Positions 10,085 to 22,625 of a stretch of 64,000 nucleotides of DNA are shown here, piece after piece. A model generated the notes under the pieces. That model was given only the letters and a program-made list of their open reading frames with translations. It had not been told where the DNA came from and searched no databases. The DNA is from Symsagittifera roscoffensis. Taxonomy: Eukaryota; Xenacoelomorpha; Acoela; Convolutidae. The stretch spans positions 15,317,840-15,381,839 of the forward strand of contig NC_087070.1 of assembly GCF_963678635.1 (NCBI RefSeq), given 5' to 3'. The first letter of the stretch is position 1. Each line of letters starts with the position of its first letter. Made by a program: the position numbers and the translations under genes.

Positions 10085-11865
10085 TTAATCATCTGGGAAA
10101 AAGCCGTGGGGGAAGATGTCGTGTATCATATCTGATGTTGTTAGTAATTTGGCTGGTATGCGTTTGATGTTTTTAGTTTGTAGCAGTGGCCAAAGCAATT
10201 GAAGTGCTTTAATGATGTTTAGTTCTTCGGTGCCTACTGCAAACTCGTGAGGTGTGTTTTGAACGAGGTTATATACTTTATGATTATATTTATCATTGTG
10301 AATGAATTCTAATATGGGTATTTCAATAGGTGTGATAAATTCATGCGGGATAAGGAAGGGTCTGGATTCTTCGGCATTGAAGGTCTTCGTGATGGTCATA
10401 GTTACGGAGGATGTCGTGGAGGTTAGTATCTTTGATGCAATATGTAAACTTTAGGAAAAATGGTGACGTGTACTTTGAGTTAAGACACTGAAAACGATGG
10501 TGGGGTTCTCTTGATTGGGTGTGCAAATCAAAATGATTCTGTATAAAACGATAGTATGGATATGTGTGCGTTTGTTTAGTGCGTAACATAATATCGTGGG
10601 AACAGTGCAAATTGCGTTCCTGTGGTGAAAGAAAGTGGGAGGTTAGTGAGAATAACTGAAATTTATCATAAAAGCTCTCGTATGCTTGAATATCAGCTAG
10701 TGATTCTGAAATAATGTGGTCATTCTTTCTATCAAAAATATTAAGTGTGAATACGTATGATGTTTTGATGAAAAAAATTTCTGTTAGTTGCGGGTTTGCG
10801 AAGCGGCCTTCATCTAAAAATTGATCTTGATTAGGTCGGATGATATTACGATCGTAATATTCTATTGCAAATTCGTTAGCTCGGGGTGTAGTGAATGTTT
10901 TTAGTAACTTTTTATATCCAACGTAAGTAAATTGTCGAGGTGTTAGTGTTGTGGTGAGTCTATATAACATGTCTTTGTTCTTTTCTATGCTGTCATGAGT
11001 ATTCGTTAGTGGTAGGCAAAGGGTTAGTTAAATTATAATAAGCTGTCCAATGAAGTGTTGGCATTAAAACATGTTCATCTTCAAAATTGCGTGTGTCATT
11101 AGTATCGTTAGGTGTGTTTGATGTATATTGCGGAAATGAGGGTAAGGTGATTTGAAGAAAGTTTTTCGTGTTGGTGTGTTGCGGGTGATTAATATATTCG
11201 CGGGCTGTTCCGGGTTTGGTTGGGAATGGGTGATTTGGAAATTTTCGTTTAAAAGTGCGATAAGCTCTGTGAGTGCTAGTTGGCGTTTCGGTGGATGTCG
11301 ATGATTGTGCTAATGATGGAGTGTAAGCTGAGGAGGGTGTGGGAGTAGGTGGATTTGAGGATGTTAATGTGGATGATAGTTGATGTATTGAAAGGGTGTT
11401 GGGGTTTATTAATTATTGTTGTAAAGTTATAAAATTATCAAGCTCTTGGGAAATTTGGGGGGTATCTGGGGAATTATTATATGATCTGTCGGAATGAAGT
11501 GGAGAATAGGTTGGGGTTACTTGGGAAGCGTAAGAAGGAGTGGAAATGGATGGGAGTGGATGATTAGATGGGATTGGTTGAAAATGGGGTTTTGAAAAAA
11601 CTGAGGAATTGGTCTGGGTATAATTTGAGGGAGATGGTTCGGAGTCTGCAAATTCGTCGGGGGTTTCTACATAAGAGTTATTATTTTGTGAGATAGAATA
11701 TAAAACTGAAATATCTGAGTTAGTATCCGAATTCGTGCTTGATGATATACTAATAATCGGAAAATCGGGTGGTGGGAAAGCAAAAAGTGGTATGATTGGG
11801 ATTGGAATTTGGAGGTTGGCTGGGTGGGAATTTGAGCGATGGAGAGATCCAAGTTTTCGGCTCAT
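10085..11865 (-). pseudogene. extra 3' reading frame of the element, unknown function
   Basis: About 590 codons read leftward from an ATG at 11863-11865. Breaks are a TAA at 11413-11415, a TGA at 10993-10995 and a frame change near 10370. The first 250 or so codons are rich in Pro, Ser, Thr and Asn and look disordered. The rest looks globular, with many aromatic, His and Asp residues, and ends DIFPHGFFPDD. That ending is preserved with two changes in the related copy at about 33750-33816, so it was a real protein. It lies beyond the env-like region, where most gypsy elements have nothing. It has no signal peptide or motif I recognise. It could be an unusual env cytoplasmic part or an acquired accessory gene. 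Confidence 0.6.
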
Positions 11866-11871
11866 CGTGGG

Positions 11872-12342
11872 CTAAAAAAAATGATTATTTTGAGATTGAA
11901 AAGTGGTGGTGTGAGGTTGTTCTATAATTTGTTCATGTGTATTTTCATTTTGTGAATGATGTGTCATTATGTGTTGGATGGGACTTTGTGTTGCATTTGG
12001 TCTAAAATTTGGATTATGTGTGATTGCTAGGTTTCGAAAATTACGGGGAACTAATGATAATGGATGGTTTTGTGGTAGGGTTGGTATCTGCGGTGCTGTA
12101 GGTGTTGTGTCTACATTATTGTGTTCTTCATTATATGTGTTTAGTCTTGTGGATATTTTTGTATTATATTCTTTTATTTGTGCATCTAAAAGTGTTTTGT
12201 TTATTGATGATGAAAAAATTCCAAAAAATCCTGCAAATAGTATACGTGCTACACTTGCTTGTCTGTTTACTTGTGTGTGTATAGCGCATGTGTTATAGAT
12301 TCCTTTTAACAGTGAGAAAAGAAATCCTATAAAATTAAACAT
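11872..12342 (-). pseudogene. env-like region, membrane-anchor part
   Basis: This frame opens with two hydrophobic stretches (FIGFLFSLL near residues 4-12, and ILFAGFFGIF near residues 34-43) followed by a hydrophilic tail rich in Asn, Thr, His and Gln. Its place directly after the Cys-containing frame at 12478-13144 fits the membrane anchor and tail of an envelope-type protein. It overlaps no other convincing frame and ends 6 bp before the start of the next one. The assignment rests on position and hydrophobicity only. Confidence 0.4.
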
Positions 12343-12477
12343 GGCGTAAAAGATAGTTAATTTTTCTAAGATGTAATAGGGCCATCCTAGAAAAGCTAGA
12401 ATTTCGTTTTTTAATGTGACAAAACTGAAAATATTTATAGGTGAAATTTTTTTTGGTCTGTATTTTTCACCGTTTAA

Positions 12478-13144
12478 TTATATGTAGTCTTTGATATCTT
12501 TAAAATATCCGCTGTAATCTTGTGTATAAATGTCTGCGAATCCTGCGGTTACGGCAAGTTTTCTTAAATTCTGGTCAATTGATTGTCTTGGTATTGTGTC
12601 CATTTGTGTTAATAATTCCTGAAATTGTTGTGTTCTAATAAGATGTTGGATATCTGATTTAGAATATATTCCAACTGATTGTAAATCAATATTTAGATTA
12701 CGAGCAATAGCTCTGATGCTTTCGGGTGAAATTTTTTTGAGTGATTGCATTAATGTAGGATATGGTGTAAGGAGATAGTATTTATCTTAATCAGGATTTA
12801 ATTGTACTACATTGTGGCTATTTTCTGATCCACATGGGACTGCGTTATCCCAAAAATACGTTCGTCTTGAAAGTGTGTCGACAAAATGTACTTTGTTTTT
12901 TATAGAATATAGGGATTCTTTTATAACAACGTTTGTCTTCAAAAACATATAATGGTGATACTTTTTTGGTACAAGTATAAAACCAAAAAATCTTTCCATC
13001 GTAATCTAGAAAATTTGATCTGTTTCCTGATAATAAGTATCCTGCGTAAGGTGTTTTTAGTACTGCTAGTGCGAGTGATTGTAGGATTTGTGTTCTTTCT
13101 AGTTCCCATAGTTGATGAAGTGTTTCTAATTCAGAGAGTGACAT
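12478..13144 (-). pseudogene. env-like region, ectodomain part, frameshifted
   Basis: A coding-quality stretch starts at an ATG at 13142-13144 and continues in a second frame from about 12920. It meets a stop at 12787-12789 and resumes in the frame 12478-12750. It has paired Cys residues, aromatic clusters and no enzymatic motif. Following integrase and preceding hydrophobic segments, it occupies the env position of env-bearing gypsy elements. From memory the Cys/Pro/aromatic spacing recalls envelope glycoproteins carried by some invertebrate retroelements, but I cannot assign a class. At least two disabling breaks are present. Confidence 0.45.
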
Positions 13145-13164
13145 TTCTTGAAAAATTCGACTAA

Positions 13165-13737
13165 TTGTGTAGTCTTATTTCATATCTAAGTGGATATCAT
13201 AATGAATATTACCAAAATAGGTGCTATTCATTAGTGATTGTTCTTGTAAACGTGTGCTTTTACTGTCATGTGGTTTTAGTTTTCGGATTTAAGTGAATCC
13301 TATTGGCTGAATTTGAACTAAAATTGTTGCTTTTTTGTCATCATGTTATTTTGAAAAAAGAAAGTTCAAAATGATCCAGAGGTGTAAAAATTATTTATAT
13401 TAAAATCAGAGTTGTTTTTGAAATTCAACTTTCTTTAATATTTTAGATTGTGGGATGAATGTTTTGTAGTTTTTACGTAGTTGATTTCTAAGTCGTGATG
13501 ATTCTCTATGTTTAGATTTTTCTACTTGTTCTTGTGGTAAAATTTTTTCTATCATTTTCCTTTTTTTTTTCTTTCTTTTTGAGGTATTTTTGGGTCTGGC
13601 GTTTTTGTATTGTTTTGAGTTGTGGTTTATTTTTGATTTTGTTTTCCATGATGAACGTTGTGTTGTTCATCTATTTCTTTTTCTGTATGTGGATGATTTT
13701 GAATAAACTTTAAACCTGTGAAAGAATATAAGTGAGT
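13165..13737 (-). other. spacer between integrase and env-like region
   Basis: No frame over 60 codons on the element strand. It is A-rich on that strand, like the rest of the element. It could hold the decayed N-terminus of the env-like protein or a splice acceptor for a subgenomic env RNA. Confidence 0.4.
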
Positions 13738-14931
13738 TCATTCGCGTAGTGCGTATTCTTTTGGGTAGTAAGGTAATAAATTGTTACGATGTTGAACAAT
13801 TTCTTTTTTAGTTGGATCTGTGAGTTTATACGTTACGTCAGTGGGTTTGGCAATGATTTGGTATGGTCCTTTTCGAAGTGGTTGTAATTTTTTAGAGATG
13901 CCTTTTTGCGTATTAAAGTTAGGTATTAAAACAAATGTTCCAATTTTTGAATCTGTGGCCGGTGTAAAGCGTGAATTAATTTGTTCGTTAATGTTTTGCC
14001 TTAGTAACAATTTCGTTGTTACTTTTTGGTAAATATCATTGTGTTTTTTGTCTCTATTTAATATCCATCCGGTATGTGTGCCGGAGGCTAATTTAAGAAT
14101 TTGTGGGTGATGAAAATGATCTTCATCATGTGAGTGTAAAGGTAGGTTATAACAAATTGAGTCTTTATTTGGTTGGCAATAACTTTGTGCATTTTTATGG
14201 GAATTTGCTGTAAACATAATTGGTTTACGTGACTTTTGATTAAAAACCATTTCGTATGGTGACATTCCTAAAGTTGTCGTGATTTGTGAATTGTATGCTA
14301 AGGGAAATAATTTTACATCTGCTGACCATTCTGTGTATTTTGTATCATTTCCATTTATGATACATCTAAGATATTCTTGTAGTGAACGGTTCATACCTTC
14401 GACTAAACCGTTTGTCCAAGGTGCATGAGATGTACGTGGTTTATGTTTGATGTTGTATAAGTGGCATAATGTGATGATTTCATTATTTATGAATTCTGTA
14501 CCGTTGTCTGTAACTAAGATTTCGGGTAGTCCGAATTTAGCTATCCAATGTTCATAAAGTGTTGTGTAAGCATAATAAGCATTACAATGTGGTACTGGGT
14601 TGAGTGCTACATAATGTGTGAATGCGTCAACAATGACCATAATATAGGAGTTTCCTTCAGAGGATGGTGAAATTGGTCCTTTTGTATCGAATGAAATGCG
14701 GTGGTTAAAATACAAACTTTGTCCTTTAAAATCTTGTTTGTGTGCTATTTGTTTTTGATTTGGATAAGGTTTGTTCAATTGACATATTACACAATTATTG
14801 CATAATACTTTTTTTGTCCAAATTGGTGCATTTGGGAAATAAAAACTTTGTGTAAAGTTTGAGTATGTTTTTTCTGATCCGGCGTGTCCCTTAGTATTTT
14901 GTGTATGTGAGATATTAAAGCTATTAATATC
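13738..14931 (-). pseudogene. pol: pol: integrase
   Basis: The catalytic core carries the DD35E triad: D31, D91 (in VTDNGTEF) and E127 (in LVEGMN) of the frame that starts at 14778, with exactly 35 residues between the second Asp and the Glu. The same frame is open upstream to about 14931 and contains a zinc-binding HHCC domain, with two His followed by CNNC, so the true domain starts above the first ATG. The C-terminal part includes a GPYQII/YKL motif typical of the Ty3/gypsy integrase tail. A one-base frame change near 14940 separates it from upstream pol. Confidence 0.9.
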
Positions 14932-15368
14932 ATACTTAAAGGAAGACAGGGAACTTTAGAATCATTTAATTGATATTCTAAAAGATCTGTATTTTCATTA
15001 ATTGTTGTGTTATTAAATTTTCGGAAATATCAGAGGAGTGTTTTATTTCCTAAAGTTGTGGTATCTGCTTTTACGGGCTTAGTTTTGTATTTGTGCTATG
15101 ATTTTAGTTGTCTAATTACTGGGTCGAGATTTTGATATTGTTTTGAAAGTTCAAGTGTAATTTTGTCTGCTGGGGGAGAAAAATATTGTCAATTTCTAGT
15201 TTTGATAGGAGAATTGTGTCAAATGGGTCATGGAGGTCAAAAACTTGGTTGATTGTGTATTTTAAATCCTTTGTTTGTGGTCCTGATAAATTTATTTTAT
15301 GGGTTAAATTTTCTTTTTCAATTAATAGAAAAAGGTCTTTTTTTATGCGAGTGTTGTTTTATTCTCTC
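14932..15368 (-). pseudogene. pol linker between RNase H and integrase, degraded
   Basis: Coding-like reading on the element strand appears in short pieces in different frames, for example just right of 14940, with stops between them. The stretch has accumulated several indels. It should correspond to the connection upstream of the integrase zinc domain. Confidence 0.5.
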
Positions 15369-15998
15369 TTAGTGAGTATTAGTTTTTATCCATTGTGAGT
15401 ATGGAATTGGTTTGAAAGTTGATGTTCCTAGTAAATCAACTTCGTAGTGATTATTTTGGCAATCTAAGTAAAGTGGAAAATGTTGTAGATTATTTATCTG
15501 TGATTGATCAAAGTCAGTTTTTACTGCATATTTGCATTCTAGTCGGGGTGATGTTTCATCTTTTGCGAGATAAAACTTAATATTTTGTGGTATTTCAACT
15601 GTAGTTTTTCGTGTGAGTAATTCAGGTGGCGTATTTCTACTTAATGTATCTGGTAATGCAAGGTTTTTTCCTGCTTTCCAAACTATATGTAAGTTTGGGA
15701 ATTTCATTAGAATTAGTTGAAATCTATAAACTTTATGATTTCAATTTGATTTTTGTGTAAAGAGAAATATAATTGGTTTATGATCCGTGAATAAAACTGT
15801 TGGGTGTTTTGATCCAAGTATCAGAAATTCATATTCTGTAAGTGTATAAAATATAGCTGTACATTCTCTCAATAGAGTTGAGAGTCGTAGCTCTGCTTGA
15901 GTGAATAATCGTAAATTTGCTGATATAAGGTTCATTTTATTTGTTCCACTATGTGATTGTAGCAATGCTGCGCCGATGCCAAATTTGAACCATCGCAT
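15369..15998 (-). pseudogene. pol: pol: RNase H with an in-frame stop
   Basis: The first half (15741-15998) includes the TDHKP box of Ty3/gypsy RNase H. The second half (15369-15707) begins just after a TGA at about 15741-15743 in the same frame and contains IVWKAGKN followed by LPDTLSRN, the usual end of this domain. A frame change near 15990 detaches it from the RT frame, where the RT reading runs on briefly out of register. One frameshift and one nonsense change disable it. Confidence 0.85.
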
Positions 15999-17074
15999 AT
16001 TGCATAGAATGGTTGATTTGGATCTAGAATTGTGTTTGAAATTTGTTCAGTTAAGTGTTTTTTAATTTCTTCAAATCGTGTTTGATGTTCAGTGGTCCAT
16101 TCAAAATTATTTTGTTGTCTGAGGATGTTATAAAAAGGTCTTAAGTATAATTGCATTTTGTAAACATAATTACTTAAGAAATTTAACATTCCAAGGAATT
16201 CTTGGATTTTCTTTTGATTTGTAGGTGGCTGAAGTTTTTGAATGGCGTCAATGCGTGATTTTAATGGAGTGATAGTGTTTCGTTCAAAATTATGTCCTAA
16301 AAATTTAATGCGTGTTAAAAAGAAGTGTGATTTATCGGGGGCTTCTTTCAGATTTTCGTTCTGAAGTATTTTATGATTTTGTTCTAAAACTGTAAACATT
16401 TCGTCTTTGGTTTGTGATTGCATAAAAACATCGTCTACATAGGTGATTGCATTTTTCTTGAGTATTAGTGGTCCAAAAATTTTACTCATGAAAGCTGAAA
16501 AAACTGCTGGTCCTATGGATATTCCATAGAATAAGCGATTAAATTCATATTGTTGATTTCCAATAACAAGTTGTGTTAAACGTCGTGATTGTTCATCTAG
16601 TGGCATTTGGTTATATGCACTATTCATATCTGCGGTTGTGAAGTATTTACCAATTATCTTTGTCAAGATAACTTGTATTGGTTCAATAGGCCAATTGCAT
16701 TTTGATTCGTCAATTAGTGAATTGAGGTATCTAGCGTCTAAAACTATTTTTAGTGATTCACCTTTTGCTAGAATGATAACAGGATTGATAAAGGTGTTTC
16801 CTTTTGGTTGTTCTTCTTTATTTACTGGTGAGATGATTTCGTATTGTTCTAAAATGTCAAGTAGTCTGTTTACCTTGTCATGTAAGTGAATCGGTACTTT
16901 ACTTGCTCTTTGTTTTTTGAAAACAGCGTCAGGTTTTAACAGAAGGTGTAGCGATGAATTAGGTTTTCCAACGTCAAATTTTGATGTTGCATAAACTGTT
17001 GAACATTTTAACAGTTGTTTTGCTAATTTATCAAACTCAATTTGTGTAATTTGTGAGTGTTCAAAATTAAACAT
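15932..17074 (-). pseudogene. pol: pol: reverse transcriptase
   Basis: A 380-codon open frame, the best preserved part of the element. Catalytic aspartates are D149 (FTTADM) and D214/D215 (YVDD, residues 212-215). The sequence FNRLFYGI with PAVFS and the later FLGMLNFLSNYV connection match the Ty3/gypsy RT and its thumb. It copies element RNA into DNA. Coding probably starts upstream of the ATG, continuous with protease. The end is a frame change into RNase H near 15990. Confidence 0.92.
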
Positions 17075-17317
17075 TGTTAAAAACTTTTGTTGCTCTTTTG
17101 TGTAATTTGTTATATTGAATGTTGGTTTAAAATATGGTGTTTTTGTGAAATAATCTGTTTTTCTCTTTTCATTACTTATTATATTATTTATGGATAATTC
17201 TTCGTCAAGAATTAATGATTGGCAAATATATAATAATTGGAGTATATTATTAACACTGTAGGCTACTTCATTTATAGGTAAAATTGTAGCATTTGTTTCA
17301 CAAAATCCTAAAATTCC

Positions 17318-18256
17318 CTAGAGTAATGTTACTTGATATGGTGTTTTGTTATACACGTGTAATGAAATGATGTCGGAATTCGTATTTTTCGAGTATTTTA
17401 TAGATGAGATTCTAATTTTGAAAAATTTGTGAATAGGTTTTAACTCGAAAACTGACATGAAAAGTTGTTGTTTATTTTGACTTTTTTTATACTGGTGAAC
17501 TTGTTTTATTGAAACATTATATATATTTCCTGATAGTGGTTTCAGGTGTTTTCGTTTTTTATTGTAAATGGGGTAAAATTTTGAGAAGTATGGTGGTTGT
17601 TTGTTTAATCTTTGGAAGAATGTTAGGGCTGTATTTTTTGTTTTTGTGTATTTATCTTTGATATGTATCTTACTATTTAAGATGTTGATTGTTGGTATAT
17701 ATTTAGATATAAATGGTATACCAATGATATTGTGTTTAATATCAGTAATATGAAATATTTGTTTAAATGGTTTGTTCAAAATTTTGTTTTGTTCCATTGT
17801 TCTTGTGGGAAGAAGGAATAATTGGATTTTTCCATAATTTACTAATGTTGATCCTTGTGCTGTTGGTAATTTACTAGAGGGTTCAAGAGGTGTTAATTTT
17901 GGATGCAATGTTTTGATTTCGTTCCAAGTGGGAATATTAATTATATTTGATTCTGCTCCTGAGTCAATTAAAAAATCAATTTCAAGATCTGGTGGTTGAA
18001 ATTCTTTGTTTCTTGGACTCTCTAAGAGAAATGGGATTGTCCAAATTTTTTCTCTTGGTTGTTCTTTTTGTAGATTTTGATAAATATGTTTTGTGTTTGA
18101 GCATTGTGTTTCATCTTTATTATCGGGTTTGATTACTGTGTTAATTTCGTTTACTTTTTGTGTAGTTTGTGTTTTATCAATGGGTCCAATATAGTAATTG
18201 TGGAGGAGTTCCATATATATGTAAAGTGAAAGGTTGTTCGTATATGATAGGTTCAT
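17318..18256 (-). pseudogene. pol: pol: retroviral-type aspartic protease
   Basis: The frame contains FLIDSGAESN, the active-site loop of a retropepsin (Asp 98 within the 312-codon frame). A GIPFIS stretch near residue 204 fits the flap-to-ILG region. It matures the Gag and Pol polyproteins. The 17075-17317 gap to RT has no long frame, so the junction is probably damaged. A spacer of about 130 residues follows the protease fold. Confidence 0.8.
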
Positions 18257-18340
18257 AGTCGTTTTTGACTGTTATCATATTTACTGAGATGGTATTTTCT
18301 GTATCACTTTCTGTATCTGATGATTCAACATGTATATGAT

Positions 18341-19401
18341 TTAGTTAAATTTCGTGACTTTCTGTGTCATCAATACCTGGAGGGTCTGAAGTTGTTTCTT
18401 CATTTGTTTGCACTTGATTAATGTGTCTTTGATGTTTTGGTGTGCTACTTCTGTATCGTTGTCTAGAGTCAGGGTAACGGTTATTATTCCTATGTGGTGA
18501 CTGGGAATAATTTCTGTATCGATTATTGTAACTTGAATTTCGATTTTGTGAATTAATTCATGATCTATTTTGGTAATTATCATTTGATCTGTGATAATTT
18601 GATCTATTATATGAATTATTCCTTGATCTATTATTGGATAATTCTGATTTCGATTGTTTGAATAACTTCTATTTCTATTATGTGAATAGTTTCTATTTTT
18701 ATTGTACGATGAATTTCCTGATTGATTATTGGAATAGTGTCTATTCCTTGGGTGTGATTGGGAACTGGATCCGTAAACAAATTGTGTTGTATTGGAATTT
18801 GATCGTGAATAGTTAGGAATTTCGTGTATTTCCTCGTTCGGGTGATCTACCTCTATAACTTGAGTTATATGGTGATTGGTTTCTTGTGTAATTTGAGCTA
18901 CTTGGAAGTGGTTTTCCTGAACTTTTATTACTATATATATTTTTGTTTGGTAGATTTTGGTCTTTTTTCATATATTGATAGAACGATTTATTTGGTTCTT
19001 TGTGCTTTTGAGGTTTGTTCTGACTGTTTTTGTCTGCATTCGGAAATACTGTGTCCGTATCGTCGGCAATAATTACACCATTTTTTGAAGGATGGTTTGC
19101 CTTTAAAATTTGGATGTTTTTCATAGATATTCAGTATTTCAGTGATTTTTTCAATTAAATCTGTATCTGATTCCTGTATTTTTATTATATGTGTAGTGCT
19201 TGTTTCAATTCGATTAACATATTGTAGTTTTAGATTTTCTGTTTTTTCGAGTTTCATTGTGATTTCGGCTTGTTCTAGTTTATTTACTAATTTTCGAGAA
19301 TCTAAGTCTGGTTCTCGAATTGAGGAAGGATGAGATGCTCTCTTTTTTATTGCTATTTTCCTTAATTGAGGTGTTAAGGTCATCATTAAAATTTCTGTCA
19401 T
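18341..19401 (-). pseudogene. gag: gag: capsid C-terminus and nucleocapsid
   Basis: The frame 18988-19401 holds a helical capsid C-terminal segment and then a zinc knuckle CNYCRRYGHSISEC (residues 109-122), the CCHC nucleic-acid-binding motif. Reading then shifts frame into 18813-19124 and later 18341-18583. The tail is basic and low-complexity, with repeated Tyr/Arg/Ser/Asn words (about 18440-18810 at DNA level), typical of an RNA-binding tail. Frame changes occur at about 19000-19100 and near 18600. Confidence 0.8.
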
Positions 19402-20145
19402 TTTTGTGTTTTTATAGTCATGGGTATTAAGTGAATATGCTTTTTGAACTAGTGTTTCGATACGTACTGCTAATTTTTTGATAGTTTCATATGGTAGTCT
19501 GCGAATTTCATTACATAAAACTCTGTGAAAAATTTGAAAGTTGATTTTTCGTTATTTCGTGTTGCTGAAGGTAATATGGAAGCGGTATTTCATTTTGCAT
19601 TTGAGTTGGTTGATAAGAATGCATTAACATTGGGTTTTGTGGTTGTATTGGTTGAAAAGATTGTGTGTTAAATGGGTTTTGTATATGCATTTGTTGTGGA
19701 TTTTGTATATCTGTTGGATTTTTGGGTAAATTTTCTTATTTTGAGATGGTTGAGACTGTTGCGATCTCTGTGTGCAATATTCTTTGGTATATGGTGCAAA
19801 AATATCTGGTTGATAGTGATCATCATCATCGGATGATAAGTAGTTTGTGTTATAAGATGTATGTTGTTTGTTTTTATTCTGTTGAAAAAATGGGTAATTT
19901 TCACTATGATCCTGTGTAGGTTGTGGATTATCTGGAAAATTTACTGAATTGGTTGATGTTTTTGGGAGATTCCAATAATGTGAACATACTTGATTTAAAT
20001 TTTAAGTATTTTTTTGGGGGGGTTGATTTGTTTTTTGTTGGTGAGCATAATTATAATTGTGTTCTGCAAAAGTGTTTTTTGTTAACTGTTTTCGTGTTTT
20101 TGACGGTATTGTCATTGGTCTATACGTTTGATAGTCCATATGTGA

Positions 20146-20838
20146 TTATTTTGGTGCAACCGAAGGTTTAACGGTTGATTGTAAGGTTACCTGTGTTAGT
20201 GATGTATTTGTATTTCTTGGTGTTGTCAGATTGGGGTGTATTGGTGAAAAACTTTGTTGTGCGGTTGTTGCTGTTTTTTGGACGATTTCTTCATTTATGA
20301 AGTGTGATGGTGTTTGAATATCTTGTTGTGTAAGATTTCTGGTTCCATTGAGATTTTCATTATGTATGACTATTGAATTTAAGCTGTTATTTCGTGTTTC
20401 AGGTAAAAACGTATTATAATTTATTGGTGTTGCGTCAATGGTTAAGGGTATTACTTTTACATAATCTCTGTGGAAAGATATGGTACTTATTGCCTGACTC
20501 GAGATATCTTGAGGAATATTCAGAAATGCTGGATGAGACCAGTCAGGGTCCCAAACGTAATCTGATTGTTCTGAAAGGACAGTGTCATCATTGGTATTTT
20601 GGGTTCTAAAATTTTTTCTTGCTTGTGAAATTAAATCTAAATTGTGGGTGAAATAATCTATTATAAACCATGCTAAAATCTTTTGTAAATCATGTTTAGT
20701 GTTTTGTGAAACATCATTATTGGTGAAATTTTTGCGGATTATATGTAAAAATGTTGAAAATACTGTAATTTCATTTCGTAATTTTGTATGTTTGGATGTT
20801 TCTGTCGGTGATGTGCTTTGAACTTCTGTTTTTTCCAA
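20146..20838 (-). pseudogene. gag: gag: central part
   Basis: A 230-codon frame, N-terminally helical (a conserved-looking segment with LRNEITVFSTFLHIIRKNF) and then Thr/Asn/Gln-rich. It lies between the basic N-terminal frame (21061-21700) and the capsid end. Downstream to 19402 the reading continues only in fragments, with stops and frame changes. I see no enzymatic motif. Confidence 0.6.
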
Positions 20839-21060
20839 TATAGATATATAACTTTATATTATTGCAAAAACTTCGTTAGTGAATATGGAGTTTGCTCTTT
20901 GTGAAATATGATATTGTATGTTTTTGATATATTCTATAAATGCTTTTGAAATTTCTAATTCAATATCGTCTGTTTGAATTACATACTTACGATGGGCTGT
21001 ATTTGGTGTGCTTAATTCTATGGTGTAGATTCCGTATTGCTGTGTTAGACTACATATGTC

Positions 21061-21700
21061 TTACAAATAATGTTCAATATTTTGTCTTTTGATTTTTACA
21101 TCTGGGAATTCTGCTTTGCATGGACTGATTCCTGGTTCAAACAAATTTACGAGTAAGTTCTTACAAAATCGTGTTTCTCCTCTATCATCGAGTGAATCTA
21201 TAAGAAAGGGAAAAACTGTTTCTTCATCTGGTCTTTCGTCACTTTGAGTGTGGGTCATTTAATCGTTTGATGACTGTTAATATATAACTATCAATGTGTC
21301 TAATTGGTTGATTCCAATTATACAGGTGTACTGGTTTGTGTTTATATTGCTTTTTTATTCTTCTTTTTCCTCTTTTTGATGAATTTGAAGTTGTTTCTGA
21401 GTCGGAAAAATATACTTGATCATGAATGGGACAAATTTTATCTATTGATTCTTTTAATTTGTATAGTTCGTCTAAACTGTTGGCTTCTGATTCAGAAAAT
21501 GCGTTTCTATTTTTTGAAAATCTTTTTCGTGTGATTTGTCTTTGTTTGCTTATAATTTTTCTTTTTATTGTTTGTCGTTTTGTTCGAATGTATCCAACTG
21601 TTTGTGTATGTGGAATGATTACATGATCGTATTTTTTGTTATCTATTTCACAATTGTGTAAAACGATTGTTTGTTTATTTCCTAAATTTTGGAATGACAT
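21061..21700 (-). pseudogene. gag N-terminal frame or separate basic protein
   Basis: The frame 21239-21700 starts at an ATG at 21698-21700 and is strongly basic around residues 40-65 (RTKRQTIKRKIISKQRQ) and 110-122. This could be a membrane- or RNA-binding region, or a nuclear signal. It ends at a stop overlapping a shifted frame, 21061-21258. Coding-like sequence continues to 20838, so it is either the start of Gag or an upstream accessory protein. I recognise no family. Confidence 0.5.
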
Positions 21701-22625
21701 AAGGTTTAGGATGAGGGATGCAAGAAGTTATTAGTGATTTTAATTTCCTAGACTGTTAGTCCTTACGATTTTTTGGTTAGCTTAACCTGGGTCTTTTTGT
21801 TCAGGGTTGGAGAGAAAAGTATATTGGTTCCCGAGAATGATTTTTTACTTTCTCGTGGCTAGTCTAAGTTAAGGTGTTAACTTACTTAATCTTACTTAGG
21901 GGTACTGATTGTGTTCAATGGTTGGAGAATAGTAAATCGATCCACAAGGTTCAGGTATAATTAGAACGCAAGTAGTTCGTTAGATACTATATTGAACTTA
22001 CTAAGTCTAAGATCTATCCTGGGTCTGTCAAGAGGAGGGTTCAAGTGAAGGATGAATAACCGAAGTTCTTCGCTGTTTAACTTAATTTGAATGGTTAGTT
22101 TTATTTAAAAATTTCTATTAGTCCTGGGTCTTTTGGAAAGGTTGGATAGTGAATCGACGTTTGAGGTCGTTAGACACTTGCTAAGTGGGTGGGGGAGAAC
22201 AAAATTGTTCTTTTTGATCCAAGGATAGGCCTTGATGATCAGATTTTAAATTTGGGAGATAGAAAATTTATAAAGATCCAAGGAGAAGCCTTGATGATCT
22301 GATTTTTAAAATAAAGTGAATATAAATTTAAAATGGTTTAAATTTATTTAATAAAAAGAGTTAGTTTTTTAATGATGTTAATGAGCTTATGATTGCTGTT
22401 ATGTTTAGGTGATGAAGCTGGAACAACAAGATGATTTATATATACTAACAATTTATTGTCATGCTACTAATTTTTATTTTTATTTTCAATAAATATTTTT
22501 CAAATATGTTTTAAATAATACTGCAGAAATTAGGAAAACGATCTGAGATCTTTTTATCAATCGTTATTGTACATTAATAATTTTGTTTAGCGCCTGAAAT
22601 GATCATGAAGATTTACTTCAAAATT
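21701..22625 (-). other. untranslated leader of the element
   Basis: About 0.9 kb without a long element-strand frame. At 22218-22310 an imperfect direct duplication occurs: GATCCAAGGA(T/G)A(G/A)GCCTTGATGATC appears twice about 58 bp apart. It would be a natural place for packaging or ribosome-entry structures. Confidence 0.5.
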
